From NCBI RefSeq assembly GCF_007197775.1, contig NZ_CP041638.1, positions 1,736,001 to 1,800,000 of the forward strand: a DNA stretch of 64,000 nt, read 5' to 3'. The translations under genes were made by a program, and so were the position numbers. This DNA is from Thalassotalea sp. PS06 (GTDB taxonomy: Bacteria; Pseudomonadota; Gammaproteobacteria; Enterobacterales; Alteromonadaceae). The notes under the pieces are model-generated. The model saw only the letters and a list, made by a program, of their open reading frames with translations, did no database searches and was not told the origin of the DNA. This document shows, in pieces, positions 27,157-35,832 of this stretch (the stretch's first letter is position 1; each line of letters opens with the position of its first letter).

Positions 27157-28614
27157 ATGAGAATCGATTTCACCCCGTTAACTCGAAAACTTCACCCATA
27201 TCTTACCGGATGCCTGGCATCGGTGATATTCCTCACCGGCTGCGCAGGCATGCAGTTCTCAGATATGTTCAGTGGCTATGCACAGCAGATGCAGCCAGTG
27301 CGCAATCAAATCGAACAAGGGCAGCTTCAACAAGCCCAATCTCTTATTATTACCCGTGCTAAAACCGAAAACAGTTATGCCTTAAGCCAGTTGGAAAAAG
27401 GGCGTTTGGCGTTTCTCATTAATGATTGGGCCGGCAGTCAGAAAGCGTTTGAAGAAGCCTATGATTATGTCAAAACCACCAACGAACAGGCGAAAATTCG
27501 CATCAGCCAATCTTTAAATCAAGCCAGTGCATTATTAAGCAATGACAATGCGTTGCCTTATGTTGTGCCAGCATATGAGCAGAGTATGATGCACTCTTAT
27601 CAGGCATTGAATTATCTAATGCAGGGCGACAGAGAGGGCGCTCTGGTTGAAGTGCGTCGTGCCAACATCGTTCAGGAAAATGCTTTAAAGCAAAATCAGA
27701 AAAAGTTAGATGAAGCCCGTAGCGATGCTTTGGAAAAGGCCAATGTGTCTGAATCTAGTTTGTATTCGAGTTTTCCCGATATGGAAGCAACCTTATCGGA
27801 TGTTAAAGGCGGCTTTCAAAACGCCTACACTTTTTATCTCAGCGGTTTGTTGTATGAAGCTAGCAATGAGTTAAATGATGCTTATATCGATTACAAGCGA
27901 GCACTTGAGATTTACCCCGACAACCCAGTAGTTATTAATGATGTGCAACGGTTAGCACAACGCCTGCAAATGGGTGTTGATATTGAACGTTTTAATAATC
28001 GCTATGGGGCATACCAGCCGAAAACCGAATCGATGAAGGGCAAAGGGGAAGTCGTTGTGTTGATTGAGTTAGGACAAATTATTCCAAGGCAAGATGCCAG
28101 TATTAATATTCCCACCAGTCATCGCGGCAATTTGCGTTTTTACTCGCTGTCTCTGCCTTCTTATAACAATGCCGGACGCTTTACCGTACCTGCACAGGTG
28201 CAGTTGAGCCAGAGCGAGAATAGCCTGGTCGCCGAACCAATATTGGAATTATTACCACTGGCAAAATTCCAACTCTACGATCAAATGCCAGGCATGGTCG
28301 CGCGTCAGGTATTAAGAATCTTTGCCAAAGAAGAAATACGACAGGAAGCGGCTCGGTCTGGTGGAGATGTAGGCAATGTGTTGGCGAGTTTGTACAACAT
28401 AGCGTCGGAGCGGGCCGATACCCGTTCCTGGTTAACACTACCACAACAGATTCAGGTATTGCGCCAGCCTTTACAGACAGGACCGCAATCCATTAGGGTT
28501 GACTATAATGGTCAACAGCAAGTAATTGATGTAGAAGTAAAAGAAAATCGAATTACCCTGATCAAATTAACCGTAACAGGGAATTATATTGGCTATATAA
28601 GCTCTAACCTATAA
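27157..28614 (+). CDS. COG3014-type lipoprotein with helical repeats
   Basis: A 485-aa predicted lipoprotein (lipobox LTGC, Cys near residue 29). Residues 45-260 are helical and TPR-like, with segments such as KGRLAFLINDWAGSQKAFEEAYDYV, YQALNYLMQGDREGALVEVRRA and LYEASNELNDAYIDYKRALEIYPDNP. The second half is beta-rich. I identify it with the uncharacterised COG3014 family often found upstream of ycfL and lpoB. It starts a tight plus-strand run of envelope genes (COG3014, ycfL, lpoB, glycine-zipper, blc), which points to outer membrane or peptidoglycan maintenance. Confidence 0.75.
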   Translation: MRIDFTPLTRKLHPYLTGCLASVIFLTGCAGMQFSDMFSGYAQQMQPVRNQIEQGQLQQAQSLIITRAKTENSYALSQLEKGRLAFLINDWAGSQKAFEEAYDYVKTTNEQAKIRISQSLNQASALLSNDNALPYVVPAYEQSMMHSYQALNYLMQGDREGALVEVRRANIVQENALKQNQKKLDEARSDALEKANVSESSLYSSFPDMEATLSDVKGGFQNAYTFYLSGLLYEASNELNDAYIDYKRALEIYPDNPVVINDVQRLAQRLQMGVDIERFNNRYGAYQPKTESMKGKGEVVVLIELGQIIPRQDASINIPTSHRGNLRFYSLSLPSYNNAGRFTVPAQVQLSQSENSLVAEPILELLPLAKFQLYDQMPGMVARQVLRIFAKEEIRQEAARSGGDVGNVLASLYNIASERADTRSWLTLPQQIQVLRQPLQTGPQSIRVDYNGQQQVIDVEVKENRITLIKLTVTGNYIGYISSNL

Positions 28615-28628
28615 TTAGGAGTATGTTC

Positions 28629-29063
28629 ATGCGCAAGTTCGTTTTATTCACACTGCCGCTTTTACTGCTGTTTGGCTGTGCCAGTGAACCGGATACCTCA
28701 GGTATTGGCACCGAGCCCATGGCTCAGGGAGACAACTATCAGGATTATCTCAAGGTTAATAATCCGGAACTGGACCAACGCCTGAAAATTGCCGATGTAA
28801 AATCCCGCAAGACCAATGACTTTCTAGAAGTTAATCTGGAGCTGTTAAGTACCTATGATAAAACCCAGAACCTGCAATATCAGTTTTACTGGTATGACAG
28901 TGATGGTTTTGTCATTGAACCGGGTAAAACCCCTTGGAAAGCCGTGGCCTTGCATGGCAAACAAAGCCTGACCCTAAGAGCCATGGCACCGGTTAAAAAC
29001 GTTGATAAATTCAGTCTTTATGTGCGTGAAGTACCTAAAGAAGTGTATAAATTCGAAGACTAA
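28629..29063 (+). CDS. ycfL: YcfL family lipoprotein
   Basis: A 144-aa lipoprotein of the YcfL (DUF1425) family. I chose the second ATG (28629) because TAGGAG lies eight bases before it and only two bases before the ATG at 28623. Signal peptide MRKFVLFTLPLLLLFGC has the lipobox LFGC. The domain shows LEVNLELLSTYDKTQNLQYQFYWYD and TPWKAVALHGKQSLTLRAMAP, as in E. coli YcfL. E. coli also places ycfL beside lpoB. Its function is unknown; the location is presumably the outer membrane. Confidence 0.84.
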   Translation: MRKFVLFTLPLLLLFGCASEPDTSGIGTEPMAQGDNYQDYLKVNNPELDQRLKIADVKSRKTNDFLEVNLELLSTYDKTQNLQYQFYWYDSDGFVIEPGKTPWKAVALHGKQSLTLRAMAPVKNVDKFSLYVREVPKEVYKFED

Positions 29064-29074
29064 AAGGAATAATC

Positions 29075-29677
29075 ATGAAAAAAATCGCATTGAGTTTGAT
29101 TAGTATCGGCTTATTGGTCACCTTGGGAGCTTGTTCGAATAAAGCGACTGTTAGTTATGGCGATGCGCAGGAAGTGGAAACCACGGATTTAAGCTTCGGC
29201 TCTACCGATTTACAAAAAATTGCCACCGAAATGACGGATTCTTTGATTGAGTCCCCGGCGGTGAATGAGCTGGCGAAAGACGGTCGTCCGGTACTTTACG
29301 TTGAGCGAATCAAAAACAAAACCTCAGAGCACATTGATACTGAATCTATCACCGATTCTATTTCAACTAAGCTGTTGCGCTCTGGCAAATTCCGCTTTGT
29401 CGATATGTCACGAGTACAGGATGTGACCAAGCAGCTTGAATTTCAAAATGAAGGTGGTCTGGTAGATCCGGCAAAAGCCGTGCAGTTTGGTAAGCAGACT
29501 GGTGCGGAATATATGTTGTATGGCAACTTATCCAGCATTGTTAAATCGAACAAAGACAAGTCTGACGTTTACTACAAATTCACCATGCGATTGATGGATC
29601 TCGAATCTGGTATCGTTGAATGGGCAGATGAAACCGAAATTCGCAAGACCAAAGAGAAACAAGGCTGGAGCTGGTAA
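29075..29677 (+). CDS. lpoB: penicillin-binding protein activator LpoB
   Basis: An outer membrane lipoprotein that reaches through the peptidoglycan to activate the class A synthase PBP1b. The 200-aa protein has a lipobox LGAC (Cys 20), a short linker, then the globular domain with PVLYVERIKNKTSEHIDTESITDSI, LRSGKFRFVD and GAEYMLYGNLSSI. The linker is shorter than in E. coli, which may reflect envelope spacing. It follows ycfL by 11 bases, with the ribosome site AAAGGAA. Confidence 0.87.
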   Translation: MKKIALSLISIGLLVTLGACSNKATVSYGDAQEVETTDLSFGSTDLQKIATEMTDSLIESPAVNELAKDGRPVLYVERIKNKTSEHIDTESITDSISTKLLRSGKFRFVDMSRVQDVTKQLEFQNEGGLVDPAKAVQFGKQTGAEYMLYGNLSSIVKSNKDKSDVYYKFTMRLMDLESGIVEWADETEIRKTKEKQGWSW

Positions 29678-29694
29678 GCTTTAAGGAGCTGAAC

Positions 29695-30165
29695 ATGAAA
29701 CACTTAATATCTGTTGTTGCCCTGATGGCAATGTGTTTAAGTCTGCCGGTGCTGGCGCAATACGAGCGCAATAAAGCGGTGCCGGTGGAAAAAGTGCTGT
29801 TTGGCCAGGTATTAAGTGTTCGTGATATTTCCCGGGAAGAGCTGGTTGAAGATCAAAACCATGGCTGGAAAGTGTTTGGTGGCGCGCTGATTGGTGGTGC
29901 CATCGGCAATCAGTTCGGTGGTGGTAGTGGTCGGGTAGCGGCTACCATTCTTGGTTCTATCATTGGCGGTAAAGTGTCAGCAGATCATAATCCGCAATAT
30001 CAAAGTCGTACCATACGTTTAGTTGAAATCATGGTGGAAACCGAGCAGGACGGCCAGTTTATGGTGGTTCAGGACTTCGACCCGGCAATGGTATTTCATC
30101 AGGATGATTTGGTTCGTATGGTTTATTTACAAGGCGGTATTGTCCGCTTAGACAAACAAATGTAG
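29695..30165 (+). CDS. glycine zipper 2TM (SlyB-like) envelope protein
   Basis: A 156-aa exported protein with a signal peptide cleaved near VLAQ (residue 22), with no lipobox. The glycine-zipper 2TM segment is visible near residues 61-90 as GGALIGGAIGNQFGGGSGRVAATILGSIIGG. Such proteins sit in or near the outer membrane and stabilise it, as SlyB does. The gene lies 17 bases after lpoB with the ribosome site AAGGAG. The exact role is not known. Confidence 0.8.
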   Translation: MKHLISVVALMAMCLSLPVLAQYERNKAVPVEKVLFGQVLSVRDISREELVEDQNHGWKVFGGALIGGAIGNQFGGGSGRVAATILGSIIGGKVSADHNPQYQSRTIRLVEIMVETEQDGQFMVVQDFDPAMVFHQDDLVRMVYLQGGIVRLDKQM

Positions 30166-30174
30166 AGCATCACT

Positions 30175-30744
30175 ATGCCTGGCCTTGATCGAATTCTTAC
30201 AATTATCAGGTATCTTGTTTCTGTTACCTTATTGTTTAACCTCACCGGTTGTACTTCGGTACCTGAAGGCGTTAAACCGGTTAACGATTTCGAATTATCC
30301 CGTTATCTTGGTACCTGGTATGAAGTGGCGAGATTGGATCACTCCTTTGAACGTGGCCTGGAAAACGTCACCGCCACTTACACCCTAAATGATGATGGCA
30401 GTGTTATCGTGTTGAACAAAGGCTTTGATACTGACGATGGCGAGTGGACGAGCGCTGAAGGTAAGGCTAAGTTTGTCGATAGCGACAGCAAAGGCCATTT
30501 GAAAGTCTCATTCTTTGGACCGTTTTACTCAAGTTATGTTATCTCTTATCTGCAGCAATCAGATGCGGGTAATGAGGATCAATATCAAATGGCTTATGTG
30601 ATCGGCTATAAATCCGACTTTGTCTGGTTGTTATCGAGAACCCCTACTGTAGATGACGCAGATAAACAGCTGTTTAAGGAACATGTCGCCAAAATCGGTG
30701 TGAATACCGATGAATTGATTTGGGTGAATCAACAACCCAGGTAA
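30175..30744 (+). CDS. blc: outer membrane lipoprotein, Blc-type lipocalin
   Basis: A 189-aa bacterial lipocalin, predicted to bind lipids at the outer membrane. The signal peptide ends in the lipobox LTGC (Cys near 26). Lipocalin motifs are LGTWYEVARLDHSFERGLENVTATY (the GxW motif), FFGPFYSSYVI and the late FVWLLSRTP with the conserved Arg. It is the last gene of the envelope run and converges on the endonuclease/exonuclease/phosphatase gene with only 27 bases between. Confidence 0.88.
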   Translation: MPGLDRILTIIRYLVSVTLLFNLTGCTSVPEGVKPVNDFELSRYLGTWYEVARLDHSFERGLENVTATYTLNDDGSVIVLNKGFDTDDGEWTSAEGKAKFVDSDSKGHLKVSFFGPFYSSYVISYLQQSDAGNEDQYQMAYVIGYKSDFVWLLSRTPTVDDADKQLFKEHVAKIGVNTDELIWVNQQPR

Positions 30745-30771
30745 CCTTAACTCGGATGCCTGACTGCTCTG

Positions 30772-31674
30772 TTAAAACTCTATCTCGACAATAACAGCCT
30801 GATGATCGCTTAACACTTCTTCTGCAATCTTGTAGCTTTTGTAGTTCAATTCCTTGGAAATAATTACCCAATCCAGGCGCTTTTTGCCATAGGTCGCTAA
30901 GTATTTGGATTCTGGCTCGTACAGTTTGAAGTTTCCCGAGTCAGCGAGAAAACGAATGACTTTCTCTGAACCCAACCATTCACTGTTAAAATCGCCCATT
31001 ATCACAGATTTGCGTCGCCTTTTTTCAAGCATCATTCCCAGAGTACGGATCTGTTGATCACGTTTGGCCTGACGTAGAAAATCCAAATGTACCGAGTAAA
31101 TATCAATTTCCAGGCATTCTTTATCCTGAGGCGTACAATCCCAACCGACTTTACCGATAACAAAGCCTTTTTGCGTCGATGGCGGGGTTGGTCTAAAAGA
31201 TACCGAATAGGATTCTCTGATTGGCAATCGACTCATGATCGCAGTGCCATAAGTACCAAAAAATTTATCCACGTGGGAGGCCTGAATGTAAAAATGATAG
31301 CCCGCCTTTTTAGCCAGATATTCCACATGATTAAAATCGCCACTCCACCAGGAAGGTGCGTCTGCCTCCTGTAAGGCAACAACATCGGCTTCTTCGCGCA
31401 TTAGCATAGCGGCAATATCATCGAGGTTTTTCTCAATGGCGCTCTTGCTGGTAAGGATCTGACTAAATGCATCCTTGCGCCCATGCGCCATGTTCAAGGT
31501 GATAACCTTTAAATAGTCTTTATCTATCAGCGAGAATTGCACATCGGAATTTACCTGAACATCCAATGGCTGAGGCTCGGGTAAACCTTCAGGGGTTCCT
31601 TTGGCGAACGAACCGGGAATGCTGAGCAACAAATAACTGAAAAGAATAACAAAAGAAAAGCGCTTAAATGTCAC
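30772..31674 (-). CDS. exported endonuclease/exonuclease/phosphatase family protein
   Basis: A 300-aa protein with a signal peptide (MTFKRFSFVILFSYLLLSIP) and an EEP fold. Motifs are LNMAHGR, ADVVALQEADAP with the metal-binding Glu, VIMGDFNSEW (GDFN) and LSDHQAVIVEIEF with the terminal catalytic His. This superfamily includes nucleases, phosphatases and sphingomyelinases, and the substrate is not resolved. I chose the GTG at 31674 because GAGAGG lies just upstream and the signal peptide then begins cleanly. A TTG at 31719 would lie inside a MITE-derived sequence. Confidence 0.82.
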   Translation of the reverse strand: MTFKRFSFVILFSYLLLSIPGSFAKGTPEGLPEPQPLDVQVNSDVQFSLIDKDYLKVITLNMAHGRKDAFSQILTSKSAIEKNLDDIAAMLMREEADVVALQEADAPSWWSGDFNHVEYLAKKAGYHFYIQASHVDKFFGTYGTAIMSRLPIRESYSVSFRPTPPSTQKGFVIGKVGWDCTPQDKECLEIDIYSVHLDFLRQAKRDQQIRTLGMMLEKRRRKSVIMGDFNSEWLGSEKVIRFLADSGNFKLYEPESKYLATYGKKRLDWVIISKELNYKSYKIAEEVLSDHQAVIVEIEF

Positions 31675-31716
31675 AGGTACCTCTCTCAGCACGGTTATAG
31701 GGAGTTGTTTTAATAG

Positions 31717-31761
31717 CAATCAACATTAATTACTGCTCACTCAGTAACTAAAGTTGATTGG
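31717..31761. mobile_element. 45-bp internally deleted MITE relative
   Basis: CAATCAACATTAATTACTGC ... ACTAAAGTTGATTGG joins sequences like the two ends of the 259-bp element, including the internal TGCTCACTCAGT palindrome, without the central 215 bases. It lies in the leader between two minus-strand genes. Confidence 0.6.
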
Positions 31762-31786
31762 TTTAAGTCTATTCAAATTACGGTGA

Positions 31787-33826
31787 TTAACCAGAATTGC
31801 CGTTTTTAATGTTCTTCATCACATTAACGATAGGGTCAAGTACCTTCATCCCCAGCACTGCGCAGATCAAACCAATCAGGCCTGGATTTAAGCTATGGTC
31901 ACTATTTAATGCTGGCGGGGTTAGATCGCCAAAAAACTCTTTGAGGATCACAAAGCACACATAAAATAAGATGGTTGCTAACAGAGCTTCAGTTAATGGT
32001 CGTTTTAGCTTTGAAAATTCTCGGTTAGACACGTGGTCGCGGTGATACAACAAGGTGGCGCCAAAGGCGATTAATAACGACCAGATGGGATTGGAGGGCA
32101 GGGTAACATGGAAAAACAACGGTTGGCTCTGCAAGCGAAATTTGTCGCGATAAAAGCTAATGTCAAAGCCGCCCATATGCATAGGCGTGTGCTTGAGCAC
32201 GAAGGTTCCATCTTCAGCGACGGCTAAATCGACAATTTTCGGTTCACTTTCGCCATTGTTTTGCTGACGAATTCGAACTTTATAATTCTTATTAAGCGCT
32301 GGTTTATTAACGGTTCCGGAAATTAAAATTGAACCGGAAAACAACTGCACAAACTTTCTGTCGACGGTAGCAATAATATCATCGGGTTTTACCACTACTT
32401 GTTCACGATTTTTCAGATTGTACTGAGCTTCTTTTTTAAACAAGGTGGCATCAACCAAATTCGAGACAAAATCCCCGTAGTGATTAAAACGATACTTTTC
32501 ATGGGCCAGCTGAGTGCGGAAGGTTTCACTACTTAAGCGTTGTGCAGCGTAAACGCGAAAGCAATCGATAGGATTGTCTGGGCACCAGTCTTTTGTCTGC
32601 ATTTGCTGCTGGCGCTGCTCCGATAAATTTTCCGGCACTAATAATCCATTAAGGGTTTTACCGAGTAATTCGGCCACCAGATTTTCATCGTCAGGATCAA
32701 AATCACGCATTAGTTTATAACTTAATTCGGTAGCCAATACCGTCGATAGATAATGAGCTTTGCGAGGGTTAAACTGAGCGACTTTATTACTAAATTGTCC
32801 TTCATAAAGGTTTAACGTCGGCATGGAGATCAGCAATGAGTTTGCTTTTAAAAAAGGGTAAGTTTCTGGGGTACCAAAAGCGACAAAATTAACCTCATGT
32901 TGGGTTGACAATTGCCAGTAAAAATCCCTTACCGCCGCCATTGATGCATCATCGGTAGAGGTAGCAAAGATAACCGCGTTAGGTTGAGTCTCTTCATTCT
33001 GTGGATTCCAGACATCAGTATTGCCACCGTCTGGTTGACTAGAGCATCGGATTTTATCGCCGGGTTTATGGCAGCTGAGAATGTTGTCATCGGGTATGCC
33101 TTTCCCCGATATAATTTTACGCAAATGGGCGTTTAAGCCTTTGGAATAAACATCCTCTTTGTTAAAGAAGATATGGATGCGGTAGTTTTGATTATTGACG
33201 CTGGATTTGCGGTTGCTTTGTAGCTTGTTTACCACGTTCATCACCCGTTTATCATCGGCATGAACGGTACGATAAAAATAGGGATAGATGGGCTTAGCTT
33301 CATTGCCGATATTAATATTCGCTTTGGTGGCTGTAGAGTTGAGAATGGGAATGTTTGATGACTCAATTGCCAGCAGGTTAAGCAGTTTTTCGGTGCAGGT
33401 AGAGGTAAGCGGCCCAAGGATCAAACCGATTTGCGACCAATTGCTGATTTGTTCAAAGGTGGCGTTGCAATTTACGCTTTTAAGCGGCAACCGTACAAAC
33501 TGATAACTGGCTTCAAAGCCTTTGATGGATTTACCTGTGCTGAGGGGGTTCTCTCCGGTATTGAAAAACTCTTCATCCAGTTGAATAGCCTCTAAGGTGT
33601 TATTAATACTGCGAATGAAAATATCATTTCCCTGCTGATTCAGATCGTCATCAAACACCAGAATTTGTATGGTTTTATCGTCCGAGCTGTTAAGCCCTTG
33701 TTGCAAATCTTGTGCAGCTGCAGGGAAAAGTAGAAAGCACAGAGGAAGGCATATAGCTACGCGGGTCAGGATCACTTTAGCTGACAGGCGCAAGCTTACG
33801 GCAAGTGGCAATAACAATTGAAACAT
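31787..33826 (-). CDS. membrane-anchored periplasmic-binding-like protein
   Basis: A 679-aa protein with a signal sequence (hydrophobic core about residues 18-38, then AAAQD) and a large periplasmic part. Residues 50-430 resemble a type 1 periplasmic-binding fold as in branched amino acid receptors (IGLILGPLTSTCTEKLL, IPILNSTATKANI, PNAVIFATSTDDASMAAVRD). A region near 500-575 looks like an Ig-type beta sandwich (ISGTVNKPALNKNYKVRIRQQN). Three helices at about 579-595, 610-630 and 648-668 anchor the C terminus. No kinase or cyclase domain follows. The function is unknown, and a sensory or scaffold role is only a guess. Confidence 0.6.
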   Translation of the reverse strand: MFQLLLPLAVSLRLSAKVILTRVAICLPLCFLLFPAAAQDLQQGLNSSDDKTIQILVFDDDLNQQGNDIFIRSINNTLEAIQLDEEFFNTGENPLSTGKSIKGFEASYQFVRLPLKSVNCNATFEQISNWSQIGLILGPLTSTCTEKLLNLLAIESSNIPILNSTATKANINIGNEAKPIYPYFYRTVHADDKRVMNVVNKLQSNRKSSVNNQNYRIHIFFNKEDVYSKGLNAHLRKIISGKGIPDDNILSCHKPGDKIRCSSQPDGGNTDVWNPQNEETQPNAVIFATSTDDASMAAVRDFYWQLSTQHEVNFVAFGTPETYPFLKANSLLISMPTLNLYEGQFSNKVAQFNPRKAHYLSTVLATELSYKLMRDFDPDDENLVAELLGKTLNGLLVPENLSEQRQQQMQTKDWCPDNPIDCFRVYAAQRLSSETFRTQLAHEKYRFNHYGDFVSNLVDATLFKKEAQYNLKNREQVVVKPDDIIATVDRKFVQLFSGSILISGTVNKPALNKNYKVRIRQQNNGESEPKIVDLAVAEDGTFVLKHTPMHMGGFDISFYRDKFRLQSQPLFFHVTLPSNPIWSLLIAFGATLLYHRDHVSNREFSKLKRPLTEALLATILFYVCFVILKEFFGDLTPPALNSDHSLNPGLIGLICAVLGMKVLDPIVNVMKNIKNGNSG

Positions 33827-33935
33827 TTCCCAACCACATTGATTCAGAGAAATAAATGATGAATATCAATGCATTGAGCATAGTCGGCAATGCTTAGTTT
33901 GCAAATGGTTGTAACGGATTTTGAGGGAGAGGAGT

Positions 33936-33961
33936 TTGCCCGGCAAAAGAGCCGGGCAGAG
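33936..33961. terminator. GC-rich hairpin after the small exported protein gene
   Basis: TTTGCCCGGC ... GCCGGGCA is a strong stem 15-40 bases past the stop of the minus-strand gene at 33976. It lacks a long T-run. Confidence 0.55.
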
Positions 33962-33975
33962 GCAATTGTTTTCGA

Positions 33976-34278
33976 CTATTTTGCCTGTTCGATTAACTCA
34001 AACATTTCAGTGCGATCAACGCAGGCTTTTAGTACGTCGCGTTTAAAAGCGGCTTTTGAAGGTTCAACACGGTCGGTAGTGACGGTTTCACCGTTACCCG
34101 TGGCGCTGATCCAGCATTGTGGTTGTTCAGCGTTTTTCACCGCATGTACTTTTACGTTATAAAGCGTTGCAAGACGAGCTTCTGGAGCCATATTACCCGT
34201 GATCAGATGTTCGCCAGCAGTAGTTGCATTGGCAGCGAAAGAGGCCGTAAGAGCGGCAGCAAGTAAAAACTTGGTCAT
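33976..34278 (-). CDS. small exported protein of unknown function
   Basis: A 100-aa protein with signal peptide MTKFLLAAALTASFAANA and two Cys (CWISATG near 55 and LKACVDRTEMF near 86) that could form a disulfide. It has no recognised domain. The ribosome site GAGGT precedes the ATG (complement of ACCTC at 34282-34286). It is monocistronic, with a strong hairpin downstream. The organisation and codon use are those of a real gene. Location is predicted to be periplasmic. Confidence 0.65.
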   Translation of the reverse strand: MTKFLLAAALTASFAANATTAGEHLITGNMAPEARLATLYNVKVHAVKNAEQPQCWISATGNGETVTTDRVEPSKAAFKRDVLKACVDRTEMFELIEQAK

Positions 34279-34417
34279 AAATACCTCGAATAAAATTGGG
34301 AGATATCTCCCGAAACCCGCGGCATTTTAGGCTTATTTATGATGTAGACAAGGGAATGTACGATAACGCAACCTAGGTTAATTGGCAGTTAACTAGCGGT
34401 TAATAGTTGGCTTATCG

Positions 34418-35152
34418 TTATTGCAGTTTAGAGATTTGCGTAAATAGTCCTTTGCTTAAATTGCTGCGGTGTTCCACTTTATCGAGAAACTTTTCACAAA
34501 CCCGATTAAAGATACCACCGGCATTTTCCGTAATGAGCTCGCCATGGCACAAAAAGATTTGCTGAAAATCCCAGCTATCAACAATTTCTAAAGCTTCCTG
34601 CGCTTTTTGCGCATCATTGGTGTACAGTCGAAATTCTGGTGAAGACATCGGCTTTTCCCTGACTCCAAATAGTTTGAAAAACCACAGCATTGACGATGTA
34701 GACTTGGTCATGTTTTCAATAAAATCAGCGACAATTAAGGTTTTTGAGGGCTTGTGCAGCAACAGTATTTCCGAGAAAAAACAATTACCTGCGGTGGTGA
34801 TCATATCGATATCTTTATCGAGAAAATTCGCTTGATAACCTTGTAGAACATGATCAACTTTTAAATCCGGGCAACGTTCTTTCAAACCCGGGGCGCCATA
34901 AATCAAAGCATCCGGATACTCAGCAATGTAATCCGCCACCGCCTGATTATGAATTTTGTTAGGCGCAATAATCCAGGAAACTTTACCCATATCTGCAAGG
35001 GACTGTTTAATGGCATCTGTTATAAAAATAGGAGAGTAGATCAGCAGCTGATTATCGTCAGTTTTAATCACTGCCATTCGGGTTTGTAGCGTTGTGCCGT
35101 AAAACTTCACATAGGTACTGTTGATAAACAGATTTGCACCAAACTTCTGCAC
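34418..35152 (-). CDS. DUF4336 (metallo-beta-lactamase-like) protein
   Basis: A 244-aa cytosolic protein of the DUF4336 family, a divergent metallo-beta-lactamase fold. It shows TRMAVIKTDDNQLLIYSPI, VSWIIAPNKIHNQAVADYIAEYPDA (the segment where the HxHxDH motif would lie, here degenerate), KTLIVADFIENM and FQQIFLCHGELI with a late His. Loss of the classical zinc motif is usual in this family. No activity is established. Its 5' end lies near the divergent LMW-PTP gene. Confidence 0.72.
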   Translation of the reverse strand: MQKFGANLFINSTYVKFYGTTLQTRMAVIKTDDNQLLIYSPIFITDAIKQSLADMGKVSWIIAPNKIHNQAVADYIAEYPDALIYGAPGLKERCPDLKVDHVLQGYQANFLDKDIDMITTAGNCFFSEILLLHKPSKTLIVADFIENMTKSTSSMLWFFKLFGVREKPMSSPEFRLYTNDAQKAQEALEIVDSWDFQQIFLCHGELITENAGGIFNRVCEKFLDKVEHRSNLSKGLFTQISKLQ

Positions 35153-35267
35153 GGTTGCGCTCTTTACTGCCTTTACTGATAATGTATCAAGTATATGCCA
35201 TGGTTTTAAAAGTCACTGCATGGATTTCAATTTGAATCATCAGATGGCATCTAAACAAGGAAACAAA

Positions 35268-35759
35268 ATGACTCAAGTTTCGAATAATTCAACGGTTAAA
35301 TCGGTACTGTTTGTCTGTATGGGCAACATATGCAGGAGCCCAACGGCGGATGCGGTGTTTAGGCAAAAAGCCAGAGAGCAGGGCGTCGATATTGACGTGG
35401 ATTCTGCAGGTACGATAGCCTTTCATCAGGGAGAAATGCCCGATAAACGCTCCCGCGAAGTTGGTGAAGCGAGAGGTTATGACTTTTCCGATATTCGGGC
35501 CCGTAAGGTAGTTAAAGAAGATTTTGAGAACTTCGACCTAATTGTGGCGATGGATCAGGACAATCTGCAAGAGTTGCAACACCAATGCCCAAAAGAATTT
35601 CAACATAAAATAAAACTGTTTTTGACCTATGCGAAGGATAGAGCGGAGATTTGCGTTCCAGACCCGTATTATGGTGGAAGCCATGGCTTTGAACATGTAT
35701 TGAACCTTGTTGAAGATGCAAGTGAAGGGTTGCTCAGAGAGATAAGAATTAAGGGGTAA
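35268..35759 (+). CDS. low molecular weight protein-tyrosine phosphatase
   Basis: A 163-aa cytosolic phosphatase. The catalytic loop VLFVCMGNICRSPTAD carries the CX5R motif near residues 15-22, and the general acid Asp is in VPDPYYGG near residue 131. I chose the ATG at 35268 because AAGGAAA precedes it and the catalytic loop then sits at the usual distance from the N terminus; the open frame upstream to 35121 overlaps the divergent gene. Targets may be phosphotyrosine proteins or small phosphates. No BY-kinase or polysaccharide genes are nearby. Confidence 0.9.
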   Translation: MTQVSNNSTVKSVLFVCMGNICRSPTADAVFRQKAREQGVDIDVDSAGTIAFHQGEMPDKRSREVGEARGYDFSDIRARKVVKEDFENFDLIVAMDQDNLQELQHQCPKEFQHKIKLFLTYAKDRAEICVPDPYYGGSHGFEHVLNLVEDASEGLLREIRIKG

Positions 35760-35797
35760 GGTGGGAGGTGGAAGTTAGCCTGACTTCGCACCATTCG

Positions 35798-35826
35798 AAA
35801 AAGCCCGCATCTTTGACGCGGGCTAA
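35798..35826 (-). terminator. terminator between the LMW-PTP and aroH genes
   Basis: AGCCCGC ... GCGGGCT stem. On the minus strand the stem is followed by TTTTTC, fitting aroH, whose stop is at 35833. Confidence 0.8.
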
Positions 35827-35832
35827 GTAGAT

